A stretch of DNA of 64,000 nt from Pirellula sp. (GCA_021300015.1 JAJTFB010000002.1:31950-95949); one strand, 5' to 3'. Positions 45,823-54,957 are shown, counted from the stretch's first letter. Program-made: numbers and translations. The notes: a model not told the origin generated them from the letters alone.

Positions 45823-48800
45823 TTAGCGGATCGTGATAAAGTCGTTGTGGTTCAATAGGACGCGAATCAAGCTGGATCGCTGGGAGGTCGAATCGCTTGC
45901 GGAATTCAGGTAATCCAAACACAATTCCCTTTCCTGAAGGGTTGCTGGCCGATTCAGAAGGAGGGTATAAGCCGCATCGAGAAATCTTCCTGCGTCGGTT
46001 CTGTCGGTTTGCGACAAGCTCAACTCGATCCGCTGAGCGATCTGTGGCGCTACCTCGTGGACCAGTGGGCTATTGGTCAGTGCCAGCGATTGCTGGGGGA
46101 TAACTGTCCTGGTCCTGCGGTAGCAATCGCTCGCATCGGGTCCATCGAAGAGCATGCCCAAAGCGCTCTTGCCGTCTTCTTCAGGTTGACACGAGTAGTA
46201 GAGCGTGCGCCTTGAAGTGGAAAACATGTCTTTGTTCTCCAACTCCTGTCCGCCCATTTTGGGATCCAACTTACCTGCAATTTCGAGGATCGAATCGCGT
46301 AGGACCTCGACCTCCATGCGTCCTGCGTTCATTCGCCAGTACTTTTGGTTTTGAGGATCTTTGATCTGCGAGGGATTCTCTGCAACTACCGACTCGCGTT
46401 GGTAAGCTTGGCTCGTGACAAGCAATCGGTGCAGATGCTTCATGCTCCAACCGGATTCCATCCATTCGACGGCCAACCAATCGAGCAATTTCGGATGCGT
46501 TGGCACGCTGCCATTGCGTCCGAAGTCGAAAACCGTCTTGACCAGCGGTTCGTGGAAATGCCGCATCCAAATGTGATTGACTCCGACTCGAGCCGTCAGT
46601 GGGTTTTTAGGAGAAGCGATCCAAGCGGCCAAGGCGCGTCGACGCCCGGTACTGGTCCGCGGATACTGAGGCGAAAGGGGCTTGTAGGTCGCTTGCTCGG
46701 GTGCGATCTGCTCGCTTTGTTCGAGCACCTGTCCGATCGCCTCGAAATCCACTTGGGCCTTGGCCCATCTTGCATTCGCAGCATCGAGTTCTTTCGCTCG
46801 GTTGGCATCCCCGAGCGGTTTGGCTTCAGCATCCGCCAATTGCCTTCTGGCATCGTTCCATTCAACCCGTTGTTTCGCAAAATCGGCTTTTTTCTCGTCG
46901 ATCATGGCTCGATGCGAGGAACGTTGGATCGACTCAAGATCCGAGGAAGGGTCTGCCATGTACTTGAGCCTCTCGGCTTCGATTCGCGACACGAGTTGGC
47001 GGCGATTCGCTTGGCTCGACTCGAGCTTGGCTCTGGCCGTTTCGGTCGGCAGTCGCATGCGATCGATGGCCCGCTGAACGCGTGCAAGCTCTTGTTGGAG
47101 TTTGCTCAAGTTTAACGATGGCAACTTGCGAACCATCACGGACCGCGCAGGGGCGATCGAGTAGTTTTGAGCCGAGGTCCAGTCGAGGATTCCGACAAGA
47201 TCCTTGTCGGCGTGTTCGGGAGCCTCGAAAGTGAATTCCAAGACCGATTCGGCTGGTCCGACTCCGTTTGAACTTTTCCTGCGATATCGCCAATCGTCGA
47301 TTGCGGCGATCGAACCGGGCCGAGCGTCGAACAAGATCCCCTTGGTCGGATCCCCAACAGGATTCCATCCATTGAGTGCAACGCTCAGCCCATCGACCAA
47401 TACTCGTTGGTCCTCACGAGAGTACACCTTGAGCGTGCACCGATCGTCCTTGGGGTGCAAGGTCAATTCGACGGCCAGGACCTGGGGTGTTTGCGGATCG
47501 AACTTGCCGACCTCGAACTCGTCGAACGACGCGGGTTTGTAAGACTTGATCTGCCCCTTTTCAAAACCGATGTAGGTGGCCGTGGCACCTGTGGAATTAT
47601 CGCGAGTCAACTGAAAATTCCAGTGCGTGTCGGCTAGGATTTGGACCAGGAATTCGATGCGATCGTCCTCCTGGATCGAAGGGATCTCAGGGACACTTCG
47701 GTAGATCATGCGTCGACCTTGCGAGGCATCCATCAGGAGCGATTGCTGGCCGCTCAGAACGCCGGACTCCTCAGGCCTGCGCGCGTCCTGGAGTTCCTGG
47801 ATCTGCCGCTCAAGGCTCTTGGCCGTCTCGAGTGCCTCTTGCTCTGGGGTTCGGCGGGCATCGGGCTTGCTGGCATCCACTTGTGCAGCCAAGGACGCAG
47901 CGGTCGACGCATCGAGTTCGCTTTGCGCTTGCGCGATGGCTTGGTCTGCTTCGAGAAGCACCGTTTTTAGAATTTCAGGATCGAGACCAGGGTACCAAGC
48001 CGTCGTCGGCAGAGGGACAGGTTCGATCGGTTGCTCGAAAGCGGCTTTGAGGAAATCCGGTACATTGGGCAAGATCGATCCGCGATCGGTTTGCCGATTC
48101 CGTTCGTCTCCTGAGGTGTAGAGCCAAGTGTGGGAATCGAGTGATTTGTCATAGATGCCCACCCGACCGAGTCGTTGTACTTTTCGCAGGGTGCTGTACT
48201 CGTACTCTTGAAACGGCCCTGGGTCCGGTTGGCCAGCGAGCCGATCCTGCCGGACCGCGATCGGTTCGAAGAAGGCTCGCAATTGAAAGTAGTTCTCTTG
48301 GCTGATCGGATCGTACTTGTGGTCATGGCAGTGGGCACAGTGGAACGTCAAACCTAAAAAAGCCTTGCTCGAATGCTCGACGTTGCTGCGCATCCAGTCG
48401 TTGGGATTCAAGGCATACCAGTTTCGAACCAGGTAGCCGGTAGCGACGTTCGATTTCGGATCACCTGGGTTGACTTCGTCGGCCGCGAGCATCTGTGTGA
48501 TCATCTGGTCGTAACCCGTATCGGCATTGAGAGACTCGACGATCCAATCGCGCCAACGCCAAACTTGAGGTGCGCTGTTCCAAACGTCGGGTACATACCG
48601 TCTGCCGAACCAGTCTGCATACCTCCAAACATCCATCCAATGCCGAGCCCAGCGTTCTGCGTACATGGGTGAAGCGAGGAGTTTATCGACGATCTGTTCG
48701 TAGTTTTCTTGAGAAGGATTTCGACAGAAATCTGCGAGGGACTCCGGGCTAGGTGGCAGCCCGATGAGGTCGATGTAGACTCTTCGCAATCGGGTATGCG

Positions 48801-50643
48801 GATCGGCTTGGGGTTGCCCAACGAGCCCTTCGGATTGCCAGGACTCTTGCAAGAACGCATCGACCGGATGGATCGGAGCGTTCGAAGAGGCCGTCGAGTC
48901 GGGGATCTTGGATCGAACGGGAATTTGAAAAGCCCAATGCGCATTGGGATCCGGTTCCGGGGTGTCGATCTGGGGGACGGGTGCACCTTGTTCGATCCAT
49001 GCGAGGATGGTTTGAATCTGGGATTCGGCCAGCGAGTGGCCTTCGGGGGGCATCCTTAATTGGGGGTCCTGCGAGAGGATTCGCCGAACAAGTTCGCTAG
49101 AGCTTGCGGCTTTCGTATCGATCACTGGCCCTGAGCTGCTCCCTTGGTGGATCGCCGTAGCGGAATCCAATCGCAAACCGGCTTCCTGCTTGAGAGCTCC
49201 GTGGCAAGCGAAGCATCGTTGCTCGAGGATTGGCCGGACCTGTTGTCGGAAGTCGACACGGCTCGATTCATCGAGTGGAAAATGGAGTGCGTAAAGATCC
49301 GCATCGATCAATTCGAATCGAGCGCGGATTGGGCGACCGGCCAAACTTCGCAGTCCCGGTCGGGACGACCAAGTCACCGTCGCATCGATCGCATCTCCGA
49401 CGAACGCTTGGCAATCCTTGAAGGAAAAGCCTTCGATGGGGGTACCTTGCGGATCGGTCAATTCGACCCGGATGGAACCTGCGGCGCTGGTCGAAGCGTT
49501 GATGACCAAACGATCACCGGCCATCGTAAAGACCTTGGTCGTCATCCGTCCCGCATCGGCATCGGCATGGATGGAAGCAAATCCATCGAGGCGCAGAGTG
49601 AATCGCCGAAAAGGGGTCGTGTAGAGGGACATTTCGCTATCGCTGGTCTGGACGATATGCCAAGCGGCATAGTTCGCGCGGTTTCCCCACCGATCGCTAT
49701 CCAATCCTGGCCGAAGGAACGCTTGGCGAAACGTCCGATCGAAGGGTTGATCACCCCTGGCGGACATGAAAAGAATGTCCGTTCGATCGCCTTGGTTGGG
49801 AAAGAAACGCGTGGGGGTTGCGATGTAGATATGGGGGGCGCGAAAGTAAGGGTGAGTCAACGAAGTGTAGAGATGCTCATCGGGCAAATTGGGGCGCATC
49901 GCAATGGGTTCGGTCCAATCGATGAAGTTCTCGGAGGTTGTGCGGCAGATCGAACGCAGTTTTCCTTCGAGGAAGTGCCTGAAGTAGCACACGTAGAGCC
50001 CTTCGTGGACAGACCAGAACGCGACATTCTGAGAGTCGAACGCATACTCCTTGGTGTATTGAATGACCGGTTCATGGCGCATCTTTGACCAGCGGATGCC
50101 ATCTGCGGATTGGAACGCGACCAATCCGGATTTGACCGTTCCGGCAAGAGCCTTGAAGCGTGCCTCGTTGGGGGCGGCTGGATTCTCATCGAGGAAGGGA
50201 GCAAAGTTGTGGCAATACGGAGGTTCGCTTAAGACCACATTGTTTTCATTGGATCCATCGACTTGGACAAGTCCCAGGTTCGGCTTGGTCCAATGGATCC
50301 CATCGGTGCTTTCGCAGTATCGGGTGACCTCGGTTTGATCCCCGTCGAATCGTGCGCCACGGCCATCGCGGGTGTACATGCGAAACAGGGGACCGTCTTT
50401 AATGATCGTCCCGTACTCCATCGCGTCGGCGGGTTGTTCCATCGGTTCGGTCGCTTTGGGCTCATGGAGCTTGTGGGACAGACCGTCGAGGGTGTCGATC
50501 AAAAACCGGTCGACAAACAATTCCCGGCGGTTTCCAAGATCGATGGTTTGGACGCTGCCAGCGGGTTGCGATTCTTGTCCGAGACACCAAGAGCACCAGG
50601 TTGACCAAAGCCAGAGGAGCAGCAGCGCGGATCGAAGCACCAT
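45823..50643 (-). CDS. Giant PSCyt1-DUF1549-DUF1553 cytochrome protein fused to an N-terminal glycosidase-like beta-propeller
   Basis: This is a 1606-residue exported protein. A signal peptide covers about residues 1-25. Residues 35-460 look like a GH32/GH43-type five-bladed beta-propeller, with repeated blades such as CESTDGIHWTKPNLGLV and FQSADGIRWSKM. Next is a planctomycete cytochrome c domain (PSCyt1) with CFACHG near 477-481. DUF1549 (PSCyt2) follows, with a second heme motif CAHCH near 769-773 after FLGLTFHC. Then come a region with helical stretches and a LamG-like part, and finally DUF1553 (PSD1) in about the last 280 residues (NPLTARVGVNHIWMRHFHEPL). The ATG at 50643 is chosen for its signal peptide. 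Polysaccharide recognition plus electron transfer is inference. Confidence 0.85.
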   Translation of the reverse strand: MVLRSALLLLWLWSTWCSWCLGQESQPAGSVQTIDLGNRRELFVDRFLIDTLDGLSHKLHEPKATEPMEQPADAMEYGTIIKDGPLFRMYTRDGRGARFDGDQTEVTRYCESTDGIHWTKPNLGLVQVDGSNENNVVLSEPPYCHNFAPFLDENPAAPNEARFKALAGTVKSGLVAFQSADGIRWSKMRHEPVIQYTKEYAFDSQNVAFWSVHEGLYVCYFRHFLEGKLRSICRTTSENFIDWTEPIAMRPNLPDEHLYTSLTHPYFRAPHIYIATPTRFFPNQGDRTDILFMSARGDQPFDRTFRQAFLRPGLDSDRWGNRANYAAWHIVQTSDSEMSLYTTPFRRFTLRLDGFASIHADADAGRMTTKVFTMAGDRLVINASTSAAGSIRVELTDPQGTPIEGFSFKDCQAFVGDAIDATVTWSSRPGLRSLAGRPIRARFELIDADLYALHFPLDESSRVDFRQQVRPILEQRCFACHGALKQEAGLRLDSATAIHQGSSSGPVIDTKAASSSELVRRILSQDPQLRMPPEGHSLAESQIQTILAWIEQGAPVPQIDTPEPDPNAHWAFQIPVRSKIPDSTASSNAPIHPVDAFLQESWQSEGLVGQPQADPHTRLRRVYIDLIGLPPSPESLADFCRNPSQENYEQIVDKLLASPMYAERWARHWMDVWRYADWFGRRYVPDVWNSAPQVWRWRDWIVESLNADTGYDQMITQMLAADEVNPGDPKSNVATGYLVRNWYALNPNDWMRSNVEHSSKAFLGLTFHCAHCHDHKYDPISQENYFQLRAFFEPIAVRQDRLAGQPDPGPFQEYEYSTLRKVQRLGRVGIYDKSLDSHTWLYTSGDERNRQTDRGSILPNVPDFLKAAFEQPIEPVPLPTTAWYPGLDPEILKTVLLEADQAIAQAQSELDASTAASLAAQVDASKPDARRTPEQEALETAKSLERQIQELQDARRPEESGVLSGQQSLLMDASQGRRMIYRSVPEIPSIQEDDRIEFLVQILADTHWNFQLTRDNSTGATATYIGFEKGQIKSYKPASFDEFEVGKFDPQTPQVLAVELTLHPKDDRCTLKVYSREDQRVLVDGLSVALNGWNPVGDPTKGILFDARPGSIAAIDDWRYRRKSSNGVGPAESVLEFTFEAPEHADKDLVGILDWTSAQNYSIAPARSVMVRKLPSLNLSKLQQELARVQRAIDRMRLPTETARAKLESSQANRRQLVSRIEAERLKYMADPSSDLESIQRSSHRAMIDEKKADFAKQRVEWNDARRQLADAEAKPLGDANRAKELDAANARWAKAQVDFEAIGQVLEQSEQIAPEQATYKPLSPQYPRTSTGRRRALAAWIASPKNPLTARVGVNHIWMRHFHEPLVKTVFDFGRNGSVPTHPKLLDWLAVEWMESGWSMKHLHRLLVTSQAYQRESVVAENPSQIKDPQNQKYWRMNAGRMEVEVLRDSILEIAGKLDPKMGGQELENKDMFSTSRRTLYYSCQPEEDGKSALGMLFDGPDASDCYRRTRTVIPQQSLALTNSPLVHEVAPQIAQRIELSLSQTDRTDAGRFLDAAYTLLLNRPATLQERELCLDYLNSASDSTSQRSSLIRVLLNHNDFITIR

Positions 50644-51130
50644 GGTGGTCACAGAGCCTATGTCACAGAGTCTAGGGGGAATGATTCTCAAATGATACCA
50701 TTTAGCACCCCCGTGAGCCAACCAGCGCCATACCGTCAAATCGGGCTATCGATAAGCGTCCCAAATTCACCGCAAAGGCGCAAAGTTAGCCAAGTCCAAG
50801 AACTAGGAAAAAAAGCTTTTGGTGCCGGATCCGCCTGCTGTGAATAGAGAAAACGCGGGGACAGTCCCCGCGTTTTGTTAGGGCCAGAGCAGGTTAGCAA
50901 CCCTGTGAGCCAACCAGCGCAAGCGGTTGGGCGATTTGACTAAGCCCCCAAGTAGCAGCGTCTGGGCCCAAGCAGACTAAACACCCAAAAACGGGGGGAC
51001 TCACCCTGGGTATTTCTCAAGTTTATTCTAAAATGTCGGTCTTCTGCGAAGAAGCATGCGGTGCGGACACACCGACACTATTATGATTGCAGGATGGGAA
51101 AAGGGCGGACGATTTGGAGGTGTGGAATCA
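50644..51130. other. 487-base intergenic stretch dominated by a composite repeat
   Basis: No gene is convincing here. Most of the interval is copy A of the composite repeat (50706-50985). The last 100 bases lead into a small membrane-protein gene and carry its ribosome-binding site. A promoter for the 1606-residue protein gene must lie at the low-coordinate end, but I see no clear boxes. Confidence 0.6.
50706..50985. repeat. Composite intergenic repeat, copy A
   Basis: The unit has a left part (GTGAGCCAACCAGCGC, then ATACCGTCAAATCGGGC, CACCGCAAAGGCGCAAAG and CAAGTCCAAGAACTAGGAAA), a 27-base palindrome with 13-base arms AAAACGCGGGGAC and GTCCCCGCGTTTT at 50850-50876, and a right part (GTGAGCCAACCAGCGCAAGC, GCGATTTGACTAAGCCCCC, CAGCGTCTGGGCCC). 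The same blocks recur at 53859-54256 and 54680-54950. It lies upstream of the 1606-residue protein gene. Confidence 0.85.
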
Positions 51131-51301
51131 ATGGCACGAAAATTTGGCAAATTGGGCATTTTGATAACTGCTTTTTTGTTTATGGACGCCGCGGTCTTAC
51201 CGATGTTGATGGGAGGTAAGTTCAATGCTACGTTCTTCGCTGTAGCGATGGTCTTTCTGGTTATTGGTCTGGGGATTGGAAAGAAGAACATAGAATCTTG
51301 A
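51131..51301 (+). CDS. Small membrane protein, 56 residues, hypothetical
   Basis: I do not recognise this protein. It has two hydrophobic segments (about residues 6-24 and 31-49) separated by a short GGK turn, with a basic N-terminus (MARKFGKLG) and a charged tail (GKKNIES), so it should span the membrane twice. The ATG at 51131 has a very strong ribosome-binding site, GGAGG ending at 51120 with suitable spacing, which argues for a real gene and against the longer frame open from about 51056. It is alone between repeats and a toxin-antitoxin-like pair on the other strand. Confidence 0.6.
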   Translation: MARKFGKLGILITAFLFMDAAVLPMLMGGKFNATFFAVAMVFLVIGLGIGKKNIES

Positions 51302-51849
51302 TTCTATCTTCCTACTGCGATTGATCACGGGCCGCAAGAATCAGATACGCTGCCAATTGGCAGCCATGCGCTGTCCCATTCACCCTAGTTGCAACAGATC
51401 TTTGTGTTTTATTAACTCACAGGCTGGCCCCAGAGCTCCGGGAGTTCTGCGGCCAGCCCTCGTGAGAATCAACCTTCCAACCGGTCTTTAAATCGTCCTC
51501 GTCTTCCAGCGAACCTTCGAAGCGTAATTCGCTTCGTTGGACTTGGCAGTCGAGCGTGCTCGCAGCGTGAATCATGGAGCTATTTTATTTTCGATTCCAA
51601 GGCAATCGTATGTTGTCTTGGTCCCGTCAGTTATCAAGTTATCGCGGCAGTTCTGTAGCAAATCAACCCAGCGATCGTGGGAGACAGAGCTTGAAAACTC
51701 TCTCGCGATCGACTTCAAACCTGGAAATCTCAATGATTTGCATACCTCAATCCCACTTTTGAGGGTTGAACGCCCCATCACAAAATGGCGGAAACCACTA
51801 CCCTGGAGTTGATTTCACCCCACCGCGCGGGGACTGTCCCCGAGTTTTT
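51302..51849. other. 548-base intergenic stretch with palindromes, no supported gene
   Basis: I see no supported gene; the short ORFs on both strands at 51537-51812 lack homology and ribosome-binding sites. The stretch holds the palindrome CTGCCAATTGGCAG (51350-51363), a long hairpin with arms GGCTGGCC (51422-51429) and GGCCAGCC (51451-51458), and CGAAGCG/CGCTTCG (51518-51536). GGGGACTGTCCCC sits at 51829-51841, nine bases past the stop of the PIN gene. It may include remains of older mobile DNA. Confidence 0.5.
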
Positions 51850-52404
51850 TCACGTGTCGTTGGTTCCCTGCTTTCGATACCACCAATCCGAATCCGGGCC
51901 ATTTGCTCTTGGGGTGTATTTCGCAAAACGCTGGATATTCCCAATGGCCAATGCAATTTCTCCGTCAGATACGCAGTTGCATTCAGCCCAATTTCTGACA
52001 ATTTCAGGTGTTCCTAAAACTTTTACGCTCTGTTCCATCGCCATTCGACGGGCGACCCGGTCATCGGTTGCCATGATCCAGGAACGTGATTTTGCGATGG
52101 CTAGGCAAGCAGCTTCACCGTCATCGAGCTGCACGGCAAACTTCACATACAACTCGGCTTCGACGCTTCCTTCGATATCGCAGTAGCTTAGTAATTGACG
52201 TTCCATATAGCGGTTCATATCCACTTTTTGACGTACCAATTGTCCGCTTTGATCGTCATCCGGTTGGAGGACGTAGATCGATTCCTCGGCAACAACCTTT
52301 GGGACGAAAATCGAGAAACCGAGTTTGGTGGAGTTTTCGTGGAGGATATTGCCAGCCGCAATCAAGTTAAGCAGGCAACAAGCATCTATCGCAACGCTGC
52401 TCAT
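51850..52404 (-). CDS. PIN-like domain protein (probable toxin)
   Basis: This 184-residue protein fits the PIN-like fold of metal-dependent ribonucleases. Acidic residues lie in the expected places: Asp7 in VAIDACCLLNL, Glu40/Glu41 in PKVVAEES, Asp94/Asp95 and Glu97 in QLDDGEAACLAIA, and Asp114/Asp115 in IMATDDRVARRMA. The central segment DDGEAACLAIAKS is a strong PIN signature. RNase toxin activity is the family expectation. It starts two bases after the stop of an Xre-ImmA/IrrE gene, an arrangement seen in predicted toxin-antitoxin modules. A GGGGACTGTCCCC palindrome lies directly after its stop. Confidence 0.75.
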   Translation of the reverse strand: MSSVAIDACCLLNLIAAGNILHENSTKLGFSIFVPKVVAEESIYVLQPDDDQSGQLVRQKVDMNRYMERQLLSYCDIEGSVEAELYVKFAVQLDDGEAACLAIAKSRSWIMATDDRVARRMAMEQSVKVLGTPEIVRNWAECNCVSDGEIALAIGNIQRFAKYTPRANGPDSDWWYRKQGTNDT

Positions 52405-52406
52405 TC

Positions 52407-53633
52407 TCAGCGACTCTCCTCGTGAGCCAGAAGCGACCTTTCAAAAGGCAGTTCAAGCTGTCTGGATACACCGCTGTCTTCTACGTACGTACTGGTTCGG
52501 CATTGCGAGACGATCTCTCGAACCATCAAGGGATCGCATCGCAAGAATCGGCCAAGCTGACCTTGGCTGATCTTCTCCTGCTCGAAGGCTTGGACGGCTA
52601 GGAATTTGTATCGCTCGGGATAAGGATTGTCAGTGATCGGTTGGGTTGGCAATTCCAGCATCCGCTGCGCTTGCTTGGGCGAAAGACCAGACTCCTTGAG
52701 CGCTTGCCAAGTTCCCCGTGGCAGTAGCCCCAGTTGCTCGAGTCGTAGTCCCATTGCCTCTGCCGATACAAAGTAGAAGTGCCTCAGTCTACACAGGTCA
52801 GCGACCTGGAAATCGCCCGTGATTGAAACGATTTCATGGAACCGTTTACGCAACGAACTGCTTGGCATCAAGAAGCTCAATCCGAAGTTTTCCGCGAAGT
52901 GTTCATTGGGAGGTTTTCGCCCCGGAAAACTGAGATAGTCAATGCCCGGATCGTAGCGGTTAACGATCAAGTGGCCGTACTCGTGAACCAGAGATGCACG
53001 CCGCTTTTCCGGTGGGTGAGAGCGATTGATCAGGATGCAGCAACCGAGGTCCTGCGTGTAGGCATACATACCGGCGATGTTTGAAGGTAAAGCCCAGTAA
53101 AAAATACGAAGTCCGACATCCCATTCCAGGATGGTGCGCAAGTTCTTGATCGGCTGGTCCCCGAGTCCGAGTCGCTGCCGCTCTTGAATGGAAGCCGACT
53201 CCGCCAATTCCGAAGGATCGACACGGTTATTCAGTTCGATCGTTGAGGGATAGTTGAACTGGAGCGGTGCATTCATGAGTTGCTCAAGCTCACGATAATC
53301 TTCCGCAAGTCGCTGAAGCTCATCGATTCCAGCCAGGAGTAGTTGTTCGTCCTTCTCCTTTAGTTTTCCCGCCACGGCTCGCAGGTGTGGTTGAAGATCG
53401 ACGATCGGCTCACCTGAACGAACAAGTTCGTGGACCTTGCGACCCAGGTAGGTTGCAATTTTCGTTATTTCTTCAGCGCTAGCCTGCCGCTCGCCTTTCT
53501 CAATGGCGATGTAGGTTGGCCTGCTGCACTCGATATGGTCGGCGACTTCCTTTTGGGTCTTTGATCTGGCCTTGCGAGCCTCCGCTATGCGACGCCCAAG
53601 GGTTCTTGGGTCGATCAGACTAGGCTCAGACAT
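52407..53633 (-). CDS. Xre-family HTH regulator fused to ImmA/IrrE (M78) metallopeptidase domain
   Basis: This 408-residue protein has an N-terminal helix-turn-helix of Xre type (residues 10-65, KTQKEVADHIECSRPTYIAIEKGERQAS) and a central zinc peptidase domain with HEYGH at 217-221, followed by a region containing HFAENFGLSFLMP with its third metal ligand. The C-terminal 140 residues carry a helical segment, SPKQAQRMLELPTQP. Proteins of this plan (COG2856) cleave repressors or act as antitoxins that sense and respond to stress or foreign DNA. It precedes the PIN-domain gene by two bases, so it is probably the antitoxin/regulator of that operon and binds its own promoter. Confidence 0.85.
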   Translation of the reverse strand: MSEPSLIDPRTLGRRIAEARKARSKTQKEVADHIECSRPTYIAIEKGERQASAEEITKIATYLGRKVHELVRSGEPIVDLQPHLRAVAGKLKEKDEQLLLAGIDELQRLAEDYRELEQLMNAPLQFNYPSTIELNNRVDPSELAESASIQERQRLGLGDQPIKNLRTILEWDVGLRIFYWALPSNIAGMYAYTQDLGCCILINRSHPPEKRRASLVHEYGHLIVNRYDPGIDYLSFPGRKPPNEHFAENFGLSFLMPSSSLRKRFHEIVSITGDFQVADLCRLRHFYFVSAEAMGLRLEQLGLLPRGTWQALKESGLSPKQAQRMLELPTQPITDNPYPERYKFLAVQAFEQEKISQGQLGRFLRCDPLMVREIVSQCRTSTYVEDSGVSRQLELPFERSLLAHEESR

Positions 53634-53858
53634 GACTCACTCCATGCATCGAGTTTGGTTCCGATCCGTTGGTTTTCCATGCTGGAGTCTCTTTTTCGGA
53701 ATGCTTGGGTGCAAGTTTGCTGCAAATCCAAGTATCGATCGAAAGCTTTACAAAGTCAACTCGCAAGCACTGTTTTCACCTGAAAGCGTAAAACGCATGC
53801 CGTTTGCACTTTTTGGAGGGTTTTCGAAATTGATTACCACTTTTGTCGAAAAAACGCC

Positions 53859-54111
53859 GGGGACTGTCCCCGCGTTTTGTGCCAACCCCTGCAATACCGT
53901 CAAATCGGGCTTTCCATAAGCGTCCCAGATTCACCGCAAAGGCGCAAAGTTCGCCAAGTCCAAGAACTAGGAAAGAAGTTCCAGGTGCGGATCCACCTAT
54001 TGCGAATAGAAAAAACTCGGGGACTGTCCCCAGTTTCGTGTCGGGCGATTTGAATAAGCCTCCCAGTAGCAGCGTCTGGGCCCGAACAAGTCAGCAACCC
54101 CGTCTGCCAAC
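53859..54111. repeat. Composite intergenic repeat, copy B
   Basis: It starts at a GGGGACTGTCCCC palindrome (53859-53871), runs through GCCAACCCCTGCAATACCGT, the CACCGCAAAGGCGCAAAG block and CCAAGTCCAAGAACTAGG to a second palindrome at 54019-54031, and then the CAGCGTCTGGGCCCGAAC block. Compared with copy A, the central GGTGCGGATCC section is nearly identical. Confidence 0.85.
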
Positions 54112-54256
54112 CCCTGCAATACCGTCAAATCGGGCCGTCCATAAGCTTCCCAAATTCACCGCAAAGGCGCCAAGTTCGCCAAGTCCAAGAACCAGGCGAA
54201 AAGCTCCTGGTGCGGATCCGCCTATTATGAATAGAAAAAACTAGGGGACTGTCCCC
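54112..54256. repeat. Composite intergenic repeat, copy C (partial)
   Basis: It repeats the left block again (GCAATACCGTCAAATCGGGC, CACCGCAAAGGCG, CAAGTCCAAGAAC, GGTGCGGATCCGCCTATT) and ends at a GGGGACTGTCCCC palindrome (54244-54256). It lacks the right block. B and C are therefore in direct tandem. Confidence 0.85.
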
Positions 54257-54275
54257 GCGTTTCTCGCCGTCGGCT

Positions 54276-54560
54276 TACCCAGGGCGATCGCGTACGACCC
54301 AGGGTGGCGCTTCGCTCTACCCTGGGCTATCTCATTAAGCCCCGTTGGGGCGAACGATCCGGTTACGGATCGGTGTTGATTGCACATTGCAGGCGATCCA
54401 AGTTGTGGTGGGTTATTTGGGATGGCGTTTGCCCGATGGTCCTATGCCCCAACGGGGCGGCGGGATCGATGGTTCATTGAACGAAGCCCGATGGTTTTAT
54501 GCCCCAACGGGGCGCAAGGGGATAGCCCAGGGCAAAGCGAAGCGCTGCCCTGGGATTCGG
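54276..54560. repeat. Second repeat type: GCCCCAACGGGGC palindromes with CCCAGGG hairpins
   Basis: GCCCCGTTGGGGC lies at 54339-54351 and its reverse form GCCCCAACGGGGC at 54446-54458 and 54501-54513. On both sides are inverted blocks made of TACCCTGGGCTAT and TAGCCCAGGGCAAAGCGAAG with GCCCTGGGA. The layout suggests a dispersed palindromic element inserted among the composite repeats. Confidence 0.75.
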
Positions 54561-54624
54561 TACGCAACAATTTTCGCTAGACCTGAAAGGGCGGGCAAGA
54601 AACCGGGGACAGTCCCCACGCGAT

Positions 54625-54661
54625 GTTTTAATGGGGCCCCGACTTGGAAGTCGCGGAAAGG
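54625..54661. repeat. CRISPR-repeat-like sequence, copy 1
   Basis: A 37-base sequence begins GTTTTAATGGGGCC and contains the dyad CGACTTGGAAGTCG, ending CGGAAAGG. In reverse complement it ends GGCCCCATTAAAAC, the type of end seen in several CRISPR direct repeats. It occurs singly, without spacers of regular length, so it is not an array. Confidence 0.45.
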
Positions 54662-54679
54662 TCCCTCCTGAAAAAACGC

Positions 54680-54950
54680 GGGGACTGTCCCCAGTTTCGT
54701 GTCAGCAACCTGGTGAGCCAACCAGCGCAAGCGGTTGGGCGATTTGAATAAGCCCCCCAGTAGCAGCGTCTGGGCCCGAACAGGTCAGCAACCCCGTCTG
54801 CCAACCCCTGCAATACCGTCAAATCGGGCAGGCCATACGCGTCCTAAATTCACCGCAAAGGCGCAAAGTTCGCCAAGTCCAAGAACTAGGAAAGAAGCTC
54901 CTGGTGCGGATCCGCCTATTGTGAATAGAAAAAACGCGGGGACTGTCCTC
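54680..54950. repeat. Composite intergenic repeat, copy D
   Basis: It runs from GGGGACTGTCCCC (54680-54692) through GTGAGCCAACCAGCGCAAGC, CAGCGTCTGGGCCCGAAC, GCAATACCGTCAAATCGGGC and CACCGCAAAGGCGCAAAG to a palindrome with one mismatch, GGGGACTGTCCTC (54938-54950). It includes both blocks found in copy A. Confidence 0.85.
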
Positions 54951-54957
54951 GCGTTTT

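Noticed and set aside
49144..50088. 314-codon open frame antisense to the large cytochrome protein gene
   Set aside because: It lies entirely inside a confidently assigned gene and its product shows no recognisable motif.
50850..50876. GGGGACNGTCCCC as a LexA or other regulator box
   Set aside because: It occurs inside larger repeated units, after genes as well as before them, and does not match LexA boxes known to me; a repeat origin explains it better.
51537..51812. Short ORFs on both strands between the small membrane gene and the PIN gene
   Set aside because: No ribosome-binding sites, no recognisable motifs, and mutually overlapping frames.
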